Positions 24,545 to 32,016 of a DNA stretch of 64,000 bases are shown here, piece by piece. A program made the position numbers and the translations under genes. The first letter of the stretch is position 1. Every line of letters begins with the position of its first letter. This stretch comes from Blastococcus capsensis. Its GTDB lineage: Bacteria > Actinomycetota > Actinomycetes > Mycobacteriales > Geodermatophilaceae. The stretch lies in the NCBI RefSeq assembly GCF_030165005.1, contig NZ_JASNNW010000002.1:1-64000 (forward strand), in the 5' to 3' direction. The notes beneath the pieces were generated by a model. The model saw only the letters and a list, made by a program, of their open reading frames with translations, was not told the origin of the DNA and searched no databases.

Positions 24545-25744
24545 TCAGGTCGCCAGCCACTCGCGCAGCCCGGCGAGCAGCCGGTCGACGTCGTCGGTGT
24601 CGCTGTAGGGGGCCAGGCCCGCCCGCAGGCCGCCGGTGTCGCCGAGGCCGAGCCACCGGCTGGCCTCGATCGCGTAGAACGAGCCGGCCGGCGCGTTGAC
24701 CCCCCGGGTGGCGAGGAACCGGTAAGCATCGGCGGCGTCCCGCCCCTGGAAGGTCAGCAGCAGGGTCGGGGTGCGGTGCGCCGCCCGCGACCACGACCGG
24801 ACGCCGGGGAGTTCGGCCAGTCCGGCCTCGAGGGTCTCGCGGAGCCGGTCCTCGTGCTCCTCGATCGCGGTCATCGCCGACACCAGCCGCTCCCGACGCG
24901 TCCCGGAACCCCCGAGGTCGGCCAGGAAGTCCACCGCCGCCGTGGTCCCGGCCAGCAGCTCGTAGGGCAGCGTGCCCAGCTCGAAGCGCTCGGGCACCGC
25001 GTCCGTCGACGGCAGCAGCTTGGCCGGGCCCAGGGTCGCCAGCAGCGCGGGGTCGGCGGCCAGGACACCGCAGTGCGGGCCGAGGAACTTGTACGGCGAG
25101 CAGAGGAAGACGTCGGCCCCGAGGGCTGGGACGTCGACCGGCGCGTGCGCGGTCAGGTGCACGCCGTCGACGACCAGGAGCGCGCCGGCCGCGTGCACCC
25201 GCTCGGCGATCGCGGCGAGCGGCGGGCGGGTGCCGATGAGGTTGGACGCCCCGGTCACCGCGACCACCCGGGTCCGGTCGGTGAGCACCGCGGCGACGTC
25301 GTCGGCGGTCAGCTCGCCGATGGCCGGGTCGAAGGCGGCCCACCGCACGGTCGCCCCGGCCGCCCCGGCGGCCAGCACCCACGGCCGGATGTTCGCGTCG
25401 TGGTCGAGCCGGGTCACCACCACCTCGTCGCCGGGGCCCCAGCCGGCCGCCAGGGTGCGCGCCAGGTCGAAGGTGAGCTGGGTGGCGCTGCGCCCGAACA
25501 CGACGCCGCCGGGGTCCACTCCGAGCAGGTCGGCCATCGCCGCCCGCGCCGCCAGCACCGTCGCGTCGGCGAACCGCTCGGCGGTGGTTCCCGAGCCGCG
25601 GTTGCTGATCGGCGCGGTCAGGGTCGCGGCCACCGCCCGGCCCACCGCGTCGGGTACCTGGGTGCCGCCGGGGCCGTCGAAGTGCGCCGTGCCGCTCGTC
25701 AGCGACGGAAAGGAGGCGCGCAGTGCGGCGACGTCGTAGCTCAT
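24545..25744 (-). CDS. Cysteine desulfurase-like PLP enzyme (class V aminotransferase fold)
   Basis: 399 residues. PLP lysine is Lys219 in LCSPYKFLGPH, with Asp193 and His196 in VVDGVHLTAH as cofactor and nucleophile partners. The N-terminal HFDGPGGTQVP and GVVFGRSATQLT segments are typical for the TIGR01976 type (cysteine desulfurase-like, of unassigned function). The mobile cysteine loop of true desulfurases is not evident (the region near residue 360 has no conserved Cys), so sulfur transfer is uncertain. A different PLP reaction such as isopenicillin-N-epimerase-like chemistry is possible. No suf or isc genes are adjacent. Confidence 0.83.
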   Translation of the reverse strand: MSYDVAALRASFPSLTSGTAHFDGPGGTQVPDAVGRAVAATLTAPISNRGSGTTAERFADATVLAARAAMADLLGVDPGGVVFGRSATQLTFDLARTLAAGWGPGDEVVVTRLDHDANIRPWVLAAGAAGATVRWAAFDPAIGELTADDVAAVLTDRTRVVAVTGASNLIGTRPPLAAIAERVHAAGALLVVDGVHLTAHAPVDVPALGADVFLCSPYKFLGPHCGVLAADPALLATLGPAKLLPSTDAVPERFELGTLPYELLAGTTAAVDFLADLGGSGTRRERLVSAMTAIEEHEDRLRETLEAGLAELPGVRSWSRAAHRTPTLLLTFQGRDAADAYRFLATRGVNAPAGSFYAIEASRWLGLGDTGGLRAGLAPYSDTDDVDRLLAGLREWLAT

Positions 25745-25829
25745 GCGCCCGACGTTACCGATGGCGCCGAGTGCGACGAACTCGTGGCGATCGCCGCCTG
25801 ATGGCCACGACGTCGTCGCATCCGGGTGG

Positions 25830-26903
25830 TCAGTCCAGCAGCTCGCGCAGCAGCCCGTCGACGGCGGCTGTCTCGAGCAGGAACCCGTCGTGGCCGTACG
25901 GGGAGGAGATCAGCCGCAGGGGCACGCCGAGGGCGTCGGCGACCCGCTGCTGCTGCTCGGGCGGGTAGAGGCGGTCGGTGTCCACGCCGGCGACCAGCGC
26001 ACGCGCGGTGACCCGGTCCAGCGCGGCCTCGACCCCGCTCCGGCCCCGGCCGAGGTCCCAGCTGTTCATGGTCTCGGTGAGCAGCACGTAGCTGCCGGCG
26101 TCGAACCGGCGGGCCAGCTTGCCGGCGTGGTGCTCGAGGTAGGAGGCGACGGCGAACCGGTGGTCCTCCTGCACCCGCGAGCCGAACCGGGCATCGAGCT
26201 CCAGCGCACTGCGGTAGGTGAGGTGGGCGATCCGCCGGGCGATGCCCAGGCCGTCCACCGGGGCTGCGTCGAGCGGGTAGTCGCCCCCGGCCCAGCGGGC
26301 GTCGGCGCGGATCGCCGCCTGCTGGGTGGTCTGCGTGCCGATCTGGTCGGCCGAGGAGACCGCGGCCGAGGCCAGGAAGAACAGCGTGTCCACGCGGCCG
26401 GGTTGCGCGACCGCCCACTCCAGGGCGCGCATCCCGCCCATCGAGCCACCGACGACGCAGGCCCAGCGGTCGATGCCGAGTGCGTCGGCCAGGGCCGCCT
26501 CCACCCGCACCTGGTCTCCGACGGTCAGCTCGGGGAAGCGCGAGCCCCAGCGGCGGCCGTCCGGCGCCCGGGACGACGGCCCGGTCGTCCCCTGGCACCC
26601 GCCGAGGATGTTGGCGCAGACGACGAAGAACCGCTCCGGGTCGAGCGCGGCGCCCGGGGCGACCAGGTCGCTCCACCAGCCCGGCGTCGGGTGCCCCGGC
26701 CCGGCACTGCCCGTGACGTGGCTGTCGCCGGTCAGCGCGTGCTCCACCAGGACGGCGTTGTCCCCGTCGGGCGAGAGCCGGCCCCACGTCTCGTACGCGA
26801 TCCGGACGGCCGGCAGGCTGCCGCCGCGCTCGAGCGGGAACGGGGCGGGCAGGTCGAGGAACCGGCGGTCGCCCACCGGATCGCCCTCGACCCACCCGCC
26901 CAT
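25830..26903 (-). CDS. metX: Homoserine O-acetyltransferase (MetX)
   Basis: 357 residues. Alpha/beta-hydrolase-fold acyltransferase: the nucleophile Ser154 is in VVGGSMGGMRALEW, the acid Asp310 is in VAGVDTDRLYPP, and His338 is in SPYGHDGFL. The early segments AYETWGRLSPDGDNAVLVEHALTGDSH and NILGGCQGTTGPSS are MetX signatures. It acetylates L-homoserine with acetyl-CoA, the first committed step of methionine synthesis by direct sulfhydrylation. The start lies three bases after the metY stop, so metY-metX form one transcript controlled by the SAM riboswitch. Confidence 0.95.
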   Translation of the reverse strand: MGGWVEGDPVGDRRFLDLPAPFPLERGGSLPAVRIAYETWGRLSPDGDNAVLVEHALTGDSHVTGSAGPGHPTPGWWSDLVAPGAALDPERFFVVCANILGGCQGTTGPSSRAPDGRRWGSRFPELTVGDQVRVEAALADALGIDRWACVVGGSMGGMRALEWAVAQPGRVDTLFFLASAAVSSADQIGTQTTQQAAIRADARWAGGDYPLDAAPVDGLGIARRIAHLTYRSALELDARFGSRVQEDHRFAVASYLEHHAGKLARRFDAGSYVLLTETMNSWDLGRGRSGVEAALDRVTARALVAGVDTDRLYPPEQQQRVADALGVPLRLISSPYGHDGFLLETAAVDGLLRELLD

Positions 26904-26906
26904 CGC

Positions 26907-28199
26907 TCAGGCCGACTTGGCGGCGCGGAAACCGGCCTCCAGGTCGGCCAGGATGTCTTCGATGCCCTCCAGGCCCACGGCCAGCCGCACGAGGCCGGGG
27001 GTGACCCCGGTGGTGAGCTGCTCCTCGGCCGTGAGCTGCGAGTGCGTGGTCGATGCCGGGTGGATGACCAGGCTGCGCACGTCGCCGATGTTGGCCACGT
27101 GGCTGTGCAGCTCCAGTGCCTCGACGAACTTCTGCCCGGCCTCGCGCCCGCCGTGCAGCTCGAAGGTGAGGACGGCGCCGGCGCCCTTCGGCGCGTACTT
27201 CTGCTGCGCGGCGTGCCAGGGCGAGGACTCCAGGCCCGGGTAGTTCACCCGGTCCACCTCGTCGTGCGCCTCGAGGAACCGCGCCACGTCCAGCGTGTTC
27301 TGCACGTGCCGCTCCATGCGCAGCGACAGGGTCTCGATGCCTTGGACGACCAGGAAGGCGTTGAACGGCGAGATGGCCGGGCCGAGGTCGCGCAGCAGCT
27401 GCACACGGGCCTTGAGCGCGTAGGCCGGGGCGCCGAGGTCGGCGTAGACCACGCCGTGGTACGTCGGGTCGGGGGTGGTGAAACCGGGGTGCTTCCCGGC
27501 GGTCCAGTCGAAGCGGCCGCCGTCCACGATCAGGCCGGCGATCGCCGTCCCGTGCCCGCCCAGGTACTTGGTGGCGGAGTGCACGACGACGTCGGCGCCG
27601 GACTCGAGCGGCCGGATGAGGAACGGCGTGGCGATGGTGTTGTCCACGATCAGCGGGACGCCGTTGCGGTGGGCGACCCCGGCGACGGCCTCGATGTCGA
27701 GGATGTCGCCCTTCGGGTTGCCGATGGTCTCGCCGAAGAACGCCTTGGTGTTGTCCCGGACGAGCGACTGCCAGGCCTCCGGGTCGTCGGGGTCCTCGAC
27801 GAAGGAGACGGTGATGCCCAGCTTGGGCAGCGAGTGGTGCAGCAGGTTGTAGGTGCCGCCGTAGAGCGAGGCGGAGGCGACGACGTGGTCACCGGCCTCC
27901 GCGATGTTCAGGATCGCCAGCGTCGTCGCCGACTGCCCGCTGGCCACCGCGAGCGCCGCGACGCCCCCCTCGAGCGAGGCGACGCGCTGCTCCAGCGCGT
28001 CCTGCGTCGGGTTCATGATCCGGGTGTAGATGTTGCCCATCTCCGCGAGCGCGAACAGGTCCGCGGCGTGCTTGCTGTCGCGGAACTGGTAGGCGGTGGT
28101 CGCGTAGATCGGCAGCGCGCGGGCGCCGGTGGCCGGATCGGGGCTCGTGCCGGCGTGGATCTGCCGGGTCTCGAAGCTCCAGGCTGCAGGGTCGGTCAT
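26907..28199 (-). CDS. metY: O-acetylhomoserine sulfhydrylase (MetY)
   Basis: 430 residues. Cys/Met-metabolism PLP enzyme: Lys211 in the HSATKYLGGHG loop binds PLP. Asp186 (LIVDNTIATP) contacts the pyridine ring, and SGQSATTLAI and ASLYGGTYNLL are substrate- and cofactor-binding segments. The N-terminal FETRQIHAG is typical of the sulfhydrylase group. The enzyme converts O-acetylhomoserine and sulfide to homocysteine. It is the first gene of the metY-metX operon and is preceded by a SAM-responsive riboswitch leader of about 165 bases. Confidence 0.95.
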   Translation of the reverse strand: MTDPAAWSFETRQIHAGTSPDPATGARALPIYATTAYQFRDSKHAADLFALAEMGNIYTRIMNPTQDALEQRVASLEGGVAALAVASGQSATTLAILNIAEAGDHVVASASLYGGTYNLLHHSLPKLGITVSFVEDPDDPEAWQSLVRDNTKAFFGETIGNPKGDILDIEAVAGVAHRNGVPLIVDNTIATPFLIRPLESGADVVVHSATKYLGGHGTAIAGLIVDGGRFDWTAGKHPGFTTPDPTYHGVVYADLGAPAYALKARVQLLRDLGPAISPFNAFLVVQGIETLSLRMERHVQNTLDVARFLEAHDEVDRVNYPGLESSPWHAAQQKYAPKGAGAVLTFELHGGREAGQKFVEALELHSHVANIGDVRSLVIHPASTTHSQLTAEEQLTTGVTPGLVRLAVGLEGIEDILADLEAGFRAAKSA

Positions 28200-28261
28200 G
28201 CGCCGTCTCCTCTCGCTCGCGGAGACCCGCGGCGCACGGGAACTCCGTCCTTGCCGGGCGG

Positions 28262-28362
28262 CGGGCGCCGTCCAGCCGGCTCTTCCCCTGGAGCACCTCA
28301 GACGGAGTAGAGGTTGCCGGGCAGCCAGCCAGGTGCTTCGCGCTGCCTCTCAGGAGCCAGGT
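28262..28362 (-). ncRNA. SAM riboswitch (SAM-I/SAM-IV clan) controlling metY-metX
   Basis: On the minus strand the leader shows the conserved core of SAM-I/SAM-IV aptamers: CTGAGAGGCAGCGCGAAGC, then GCCCGGCAACC, then GAGGTGCTCCAGGGGAAGAGC. The outer GGCTC (28354-28358) pairs with GAGCC (28278-28282) to form P1. The pattern GGTGC...GGGGAAGA with a GC-rich 3' extension (about 28240-28275) is closer to SAM-IV, known from actinobacteria upstream of methionine genes. High SAM should turn off metY and metX. Exact class and 3' boundary are inferred by eye. Confidence 0.85.
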
Positions 28363-28442
28363 CCGATCCTAGGACGACGTTGTCCCACGTGAAACACCGG
28401 TACCACCGACCGCCGGGCCGGACTCGGGGCGGTACCGCGGCC

Positions 28443-28964
28443 TCAGCCGGTCGGGGAGCCGGGGAGGGTGCCGTCCTCCGTACCGCCGGTCGGCGCGGGT
28501 GCGGTGGTCTCCGGCGTGGTCGGCTCGTTCGGTCCGGTGTCCTCCGGGGACGACGGGCCGGTGGTGGTGGGCGCCGTCGGGCGGGCCGGCGGCGAGGGAG
28601 AACCGGTGGTCGTGGGCGCCGTCGTGGTGGTCGGTGCAGTGGTCTCGGTATCGGTCTCGGGCTGCTCGGTCGGCTCGGTCTCCGTCGTCGGCACCGGCTC
28701 CTCGACGGTCTCCTCGGGGGCGGCCGGGGGCCTTCCCTCGGCCGGCGGCTTGACATTGAGGTAGAGCGTGAAGACGGCGAGGAAGAGGACGCTCAGCACG
28801 ACCGTCGAGGTGCGGGCCCGGCCGAGGTGCCGGGGGATGTTCGACCACCAGCGGTGGCCGGGCGCGACGTCGGGGGACGTGGTGCCCGCGGCGGCGGGCG
28901 CGGTGCTCACCGTGGGCGCGGCCGGGACGCCGTCCCCGGGGCGGTCCGGCTCCGGCGTGCTCAT
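28443..28964 (-). CDS. Single-pass membrane protein with Pro/Thr-rich tail
   Basis: 173 residues. Residues 1-50 are hydrophilic, 53-69 form one hydrophobic helix (STVVLSVLFLAVFTLYL), and the rest is a long low-complexity tail of P, T, E and G such as TTTTAPTTTG. With the positively charged RARTS just before the helix, the tail probably faces outside and may span the cell wall or be glycosylated. No family is recognised. It overlaps the mscS stop (ATGA at 28961-28964), so it is co-expressed with the channel and could be an accessory subunit; this link is inference. Confidence 0.75.
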   Translation of the reverse strand: MSTPEPDRPGDGVPAAPTVSTAPAAAGTTSPDVAPGHRWWSNIPRHLGRARTSTVVLSVLFLAVFTLYLNVKPPAEGRPPAAPEETVEEPVPTTETEPTEQPETDTETTAPTTTTAPTTTGSPSPPARPTAPTTTGPSSPEDTGPNEPTTPETTAPAPTGGTEDGTLPGSPTG

Positions 28965-29875
28965 CGGGGGGCCTCCTGCGCGGCGGTCGCGCCGTCGTTC
29001 GCGGGATCGTGGGCGGTCGCGGCCTGGGGCACCTGCATGCCCTGGCTCCGGAACGCCTGCACCACCCGGGCGCGCAGGTCCCGGCCGACCTCGAACTGCT
29101 TGCCCGGCAACGTGCGCGCGACCACTCGGATGTTGACCTGCTCGAGATCCAGGCTCTCCACGCCCATCACGCTCGGCGGGTCCAGCAGCAACGGCCGCAG
29201 CGCGGGATCGCGGAAGGCCTGGCGGCCGACCTCACGCAGCACCTCGTTCACCCGGTTGACGTCCACGCTGGTCGCGACCGGCACGTCGACGACCGCACGG
29301 GCCCAGTCGCGCGACAGGTTGATCACCTTGACGATCTGCCCGTTCGGCACGGTGACCACCTCCCCGTCGGGCGAACGGACCCGGGTCACCCGCAGCGTCA
29401 CGTCCTCCACGGTGCCCGAAGCGGGCTCCATCCCACCCAGGACCTGGATGGAGACGACGTCGCCGAACCCGTACTGCCGCTCGGTGATGATGAAGAAACC
29501 GGCCAGCACGTCACCGACGATGCGCTGGGCACCGAAGCCCAGGCCGACGCCGAGCACGGTGGCCGGGGCGACCAGGCCCGTGATCGGTACGCCGAGCCGG
29601 TCGAGGACGAAGAACACGGCGATCGAGTAGATGAGCACGATCGCCGCCCAGGTGAGCACCTGGGTGAGCGAGTGCCGGTGCTTGGCGGCCTCGGAGCGCA
29701 CCAGTGCGTCGCCCCCGGTGGCGTTGCGGTCGATCCGGTCGGTGATCCGGGTGCCGGCCCAGCCGACGAACCGGGCCAGCAGCACCGACCCGAGGATGAT
29801 CAGCACGACCTCGAGACCGCGCCCGGACAGCCAGTCCAGCACCTCTCTCCACGCGTCCACGGCGCTGAGCTCCAA
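28961..29875 (-). CDS. Small-conductance mechanosensitive channel (MscS family)
   Basis: 304 residues. N-terminal hydrophobic segments (about residues 18-40 and 70-105) are followed by the pore helix with glycine/alanine pattern, LVAPATVLGVGLGFGAQRIV, and then the beta domain FFIITERQYGFGDVVSIQ...GTVEDVTLRVTRVRSPDGEVVTVPNG. This is the classic MscS motif set. The C-terminal domain VPVATSVDVNRVNEVLREVG is the cytoplasmic alpha/beta vestibule. It releases osmolytes upon membrane tension. It is transcribed together with the tail-bearing membrane protein gene. Confidence 0.93.
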   Translation of the reverse strand: MELSAVDAWREVLDWLSGRGLEVVLIILGSVLLARFVGWAGTRITDRIDRNATGGDALVRSEAAKHRHSLTQVLTWAAIVLIYSIAVFFVLDRLGVPITGLVAPATVLGVGLGFGAQRIVGDVLAGFFIITERQYGFGDVVSIQVLGGMEPASGTVEDVTLRVTRVRSPDGEVVTVPNGQIVKVINLSRDWARAVVDVPVATSVDVNRVNEVLREVGRQAFRDPALRPLLLDPPSVMGVESLDLEQVNIRVVARTLPGKQFEVGRDLRARVVQAFRSQGMQVPQAATAHDPANDGATAAQEAPR

Positions 29876-30007
29876 TCGTCGGGGGAAGCGACCCTTCCAC
29901 AGTGGCAGGCTCCTCGGCCGATGCCGGCCTGGCTGCCGCTCCCGGCGTCCCGGCGGCCGGCACGCGCGGCTGGCCTCGACCGGGGCGGCCGCGGAGAGAT
30001 GGGGCGG

Positions 30008-30796
30008 TCAGCGCGGTTCGACGAACAGCGACTGGCTGGACCGGCCGATCGGCCCGTCGGCGTCGAAGAGGAGGGCGTTGCACTGGGCCGCCCCCGTGCC
30101 ACCGTGGACGGTGGCGGCGTCCATGCCGAGCCACTCCCCGCGCGGTGGCCGGTGCAGGGCCACGGAGAGATCGACGTTGGCGAAGGTGGCCCGGGTCCAG
30201 TCCAGCGTCGCGGAGATGCCACTGGCCGCGTCGGTCATGACCAGCAGGTGCTGCAGCGGCGTCATCGTCTCCCCGGCGACCAGGGCGCACTCCGGCCGGG
30301 TCCAGGCGGTGGCCGGGCCGGGACCGTTGAAGGTGCCCGCGGCGAACCGCCAGTCCAGCGCCCGGTGGTAGGCGATCTCGGTGGTGAAGAACGCGGCCCG
30401 CTCGGGGCGGCTCCCCTCCGGACCGGCCGGTGCCGGGTGCGGCTGCGCCGTGGCCGGCGCGGCGTCCCCGCGCGAGCGCATCCGCCAGGCCGACAGGCGC
30501 ATCAGCGGGCGGTCGTTCCCGGCGGACAGCACCGCCTCGACCAGCTCGACCCGCCGGCCGGGGCGCACGACCGAGGTGCGCACCTGCACCGGTCCGACCG
30601 GCACCGGGCCGAGGATGTCGTAGGCCAGCCGCACCGTCTGACCACCCTCGATCCCGCTGGCCTGCTCCGCGGCGCGCAGCAGCAACGCCGCCGGGGGCCC
30701 GGCGTGCTGGTGCCCCGCGTCCCAGGGGCCGATGGTGAGGGCGGTGGCCGCGAAGCCGTCGCCGTCGGGCAGGTAGAGGGCCTCGGGCACGTCCAT
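30008..30796 (-). CDS. Double-hotdog acyl-CoA thioesterase family protein (TesB-like)
   Basis: 262 residues from ATG 30796. The N-terminal half has the hotdog start motif HQHAGPPAALLLRAAEQ (about 29-45), and the C-terminal half repeats the fold with TWTRATFANVDLSVALHRPPRGEWLGMD. This two-hotdog layout is that of the TesB-like/4HBT_3 group of thioesterases that hydrolyse acyl-CoA. The N-terminal catalytic Asp and the paired Gln/Thr are only partly recognisable, so activity is likely but not certain. It ends 23 bases before no other gene on this strand; a small membrane protein gene lies immediately upstream. Confidence 0.8.
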   Translation of the reverse strand: MDVPEALYLPDGDGFAATALTIGPWDAGHQHAGPPAALLLRAAEQASGIEGGQTVRLAYDILGPVPVGPVQVRTSVVRPGRRVELVEAVLSAGNDRPLMRLSAWRMRSRGDAAPATAQPHPAPAGPEGSRPERAAFFTTEIAYHRALDWRFAAGTFNGPGPATAWTRPECALVAGETMTPLQHLLVMTDAASGISATLDWTRATFANVDLSVALHRPPRGEWLGMDAATVHGGTGAAQCNALLFDADGPIGRSSQSLFVEPR

Positions 30797-30819
30797 GACC
30801 GGCAGTCTGTCGCCGCCGG

Positions 30820-31188
30820 TCAGCCCTCGTGCCGCCGGGTCTGCCACACCGCGTATGCGGTCCAGCCGGCGGCCGCCACGGCGGTCAGCGACCACACCCG
30901 GCGCAGCTCCGCGGACGTGGAGAACAGCAGGAGGACGGCGACCACGAGGACCGCGCCGGCCAGCGGTGCGCTGCGGGCCAGGGTGCCGGCGGTCCCGGGC
31001 CCCGGGACGACGACGAACACGACGGTGGCGGCGACGAGCAGGAATCCGCTCAGCGCCCCGATCGCGGCCGCGGTGAGGCCGAACCGGTCGGGCAGCCCGA
31101 TCGCACCCAGACCACCGGCGACGCCGCCGGCTGCGAGCACGAGCAGGGTGCGGCGCCGGCGGTCCGACCAGGGCGGGCGACGCTCCAC
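30820..31188 (-). CDS. Small integral membrane protein, unknown function
   Basis: 122 residues. A short basic N-terminus (ERRPPWSDRRRR) is followed by four hydrophobic segments (about 14-32, 37-61, 73-90 and 95-113), with a C-terminal basic QTRRHEG. No family signature is recognised. It lies 23 bp upstream of the thioesterase gene on the same strand, so the two may be co-transcribed. Confidence 0.65.
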   Translation of the reverse strand: MERRPPWSDRRRRTLLVLAAGGVAGGLGAIGLPDRFGLTAAAIGALSGFLLVAATVVFVVVPGPGTAGTLARSAPLAGAVLVVAVLLLFSTSAELRRVWSLTAVAAAGWTAYAVWQTRRHEG

Positions 31189-31395
31189 GCGGGCTCCTCT
31201 CCTCGACGGGCGGTCCTACCCGCGTACGGCGGGGACGCCCCCGGACCCAGTGGCACCGCTCCGTCGCAGACCGTGACAGCGCGCGTGGCGGCGCCGGGCA
31301 GCGGCCGATCCAGTACCGAAATCCGTTGTACCCCCCGGTCGCCGCGCATACGGTCCGGCCCCAGAGGGCGGAGCCGGCGGCTGGGGACAACGGGC

Positions 31396-31842
31396 ATGGT
31401 GCGCGCACACGAGTGGGACATCAGCCGGCGGCTGGCGCGGCCGACCGGGAGGCGCCGCCCGTGGTGGGTCACGCACCCCCCGCCCGAACCGGCCGCGCTG
31501 CGCCTGGCGTGGGAGACCGCCGGAGGGCGCGCCCGCGTCGCGGTGGAGGGCGACCTCGACCTCGTCACCGCACCCCAGCTCGAGGCCTTCGTCGCCGAGC
31601 GGCCGCTGACCGGCTGCACGGTTCTGGAACTCGACCTCGGCGGCGTGCCCTCCCTCGGCTCGGTGGGACTGTCGGTGCTGATCGCCGTGCGCCGGTGGTG
31701 CCTGCAGCGCGGGATCGACCTCCTGCTGCGCGACGTGCAGCCGTCGGTCTGGCGGGTGTTCGAGGCGACCGGGCTCGACGCGGTCTTCACCGCCCCGGGC
31801 CCCGGGCCGCGCCCGCCCGCGCAGGAGCTCGCCCTCTTCTGA
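31396..31842 (+). CDS. STAS-domain protein (anti-sigma factor antagonist-like)
   Basis: 148 residues from ATG 31396. After a basic N-terminal extension of about 45 residues, the STAS fold is visible: VAVEGDLDLVTAPQLEAFVA, then VLELDLGGVPSLGSVGLSVLIAVRRWC, with the phosphorylatable-serine region at VPSLGSVG. Serines in this position are targets of anti-sigma kinases, which suggests a role in partner switching. No anti-sigma kinase or sigma gene is adjacent. The N-terminal extension is longer than in the usual 110-residue antagonists. Confidence 0.83.
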   Translation: MVRAHEWDISRRLARPTGRRRPWWVTHPPPEPAALRLAWETAGGRARVAVEGDLDLVTAPQLEAFVAERPLTGCTVLELDLGGVPSLGSVGLSVLIAVRRWCLQRGIDLLLRDVQPSVWRVFEATGLDAVFTAPGPGPRPPAQELALF

Positions 31843-32016
31843 GCCGGGGCAGCCGGAGCTGCGCGCCCGCACGGCGAGGCCGAAGTGGTCACGGCCCGGG
31901 CACGCTGATTTGCGTTTGGCGTCGGATGTGCGCACCGTGGCCCTTGCGGGCGGCAGCCGGCTCCTCGGTGGTCTGGGCCGCCGAACCATCGTCGACTGTG
32001 AAGGGAGAAGCGCCGG

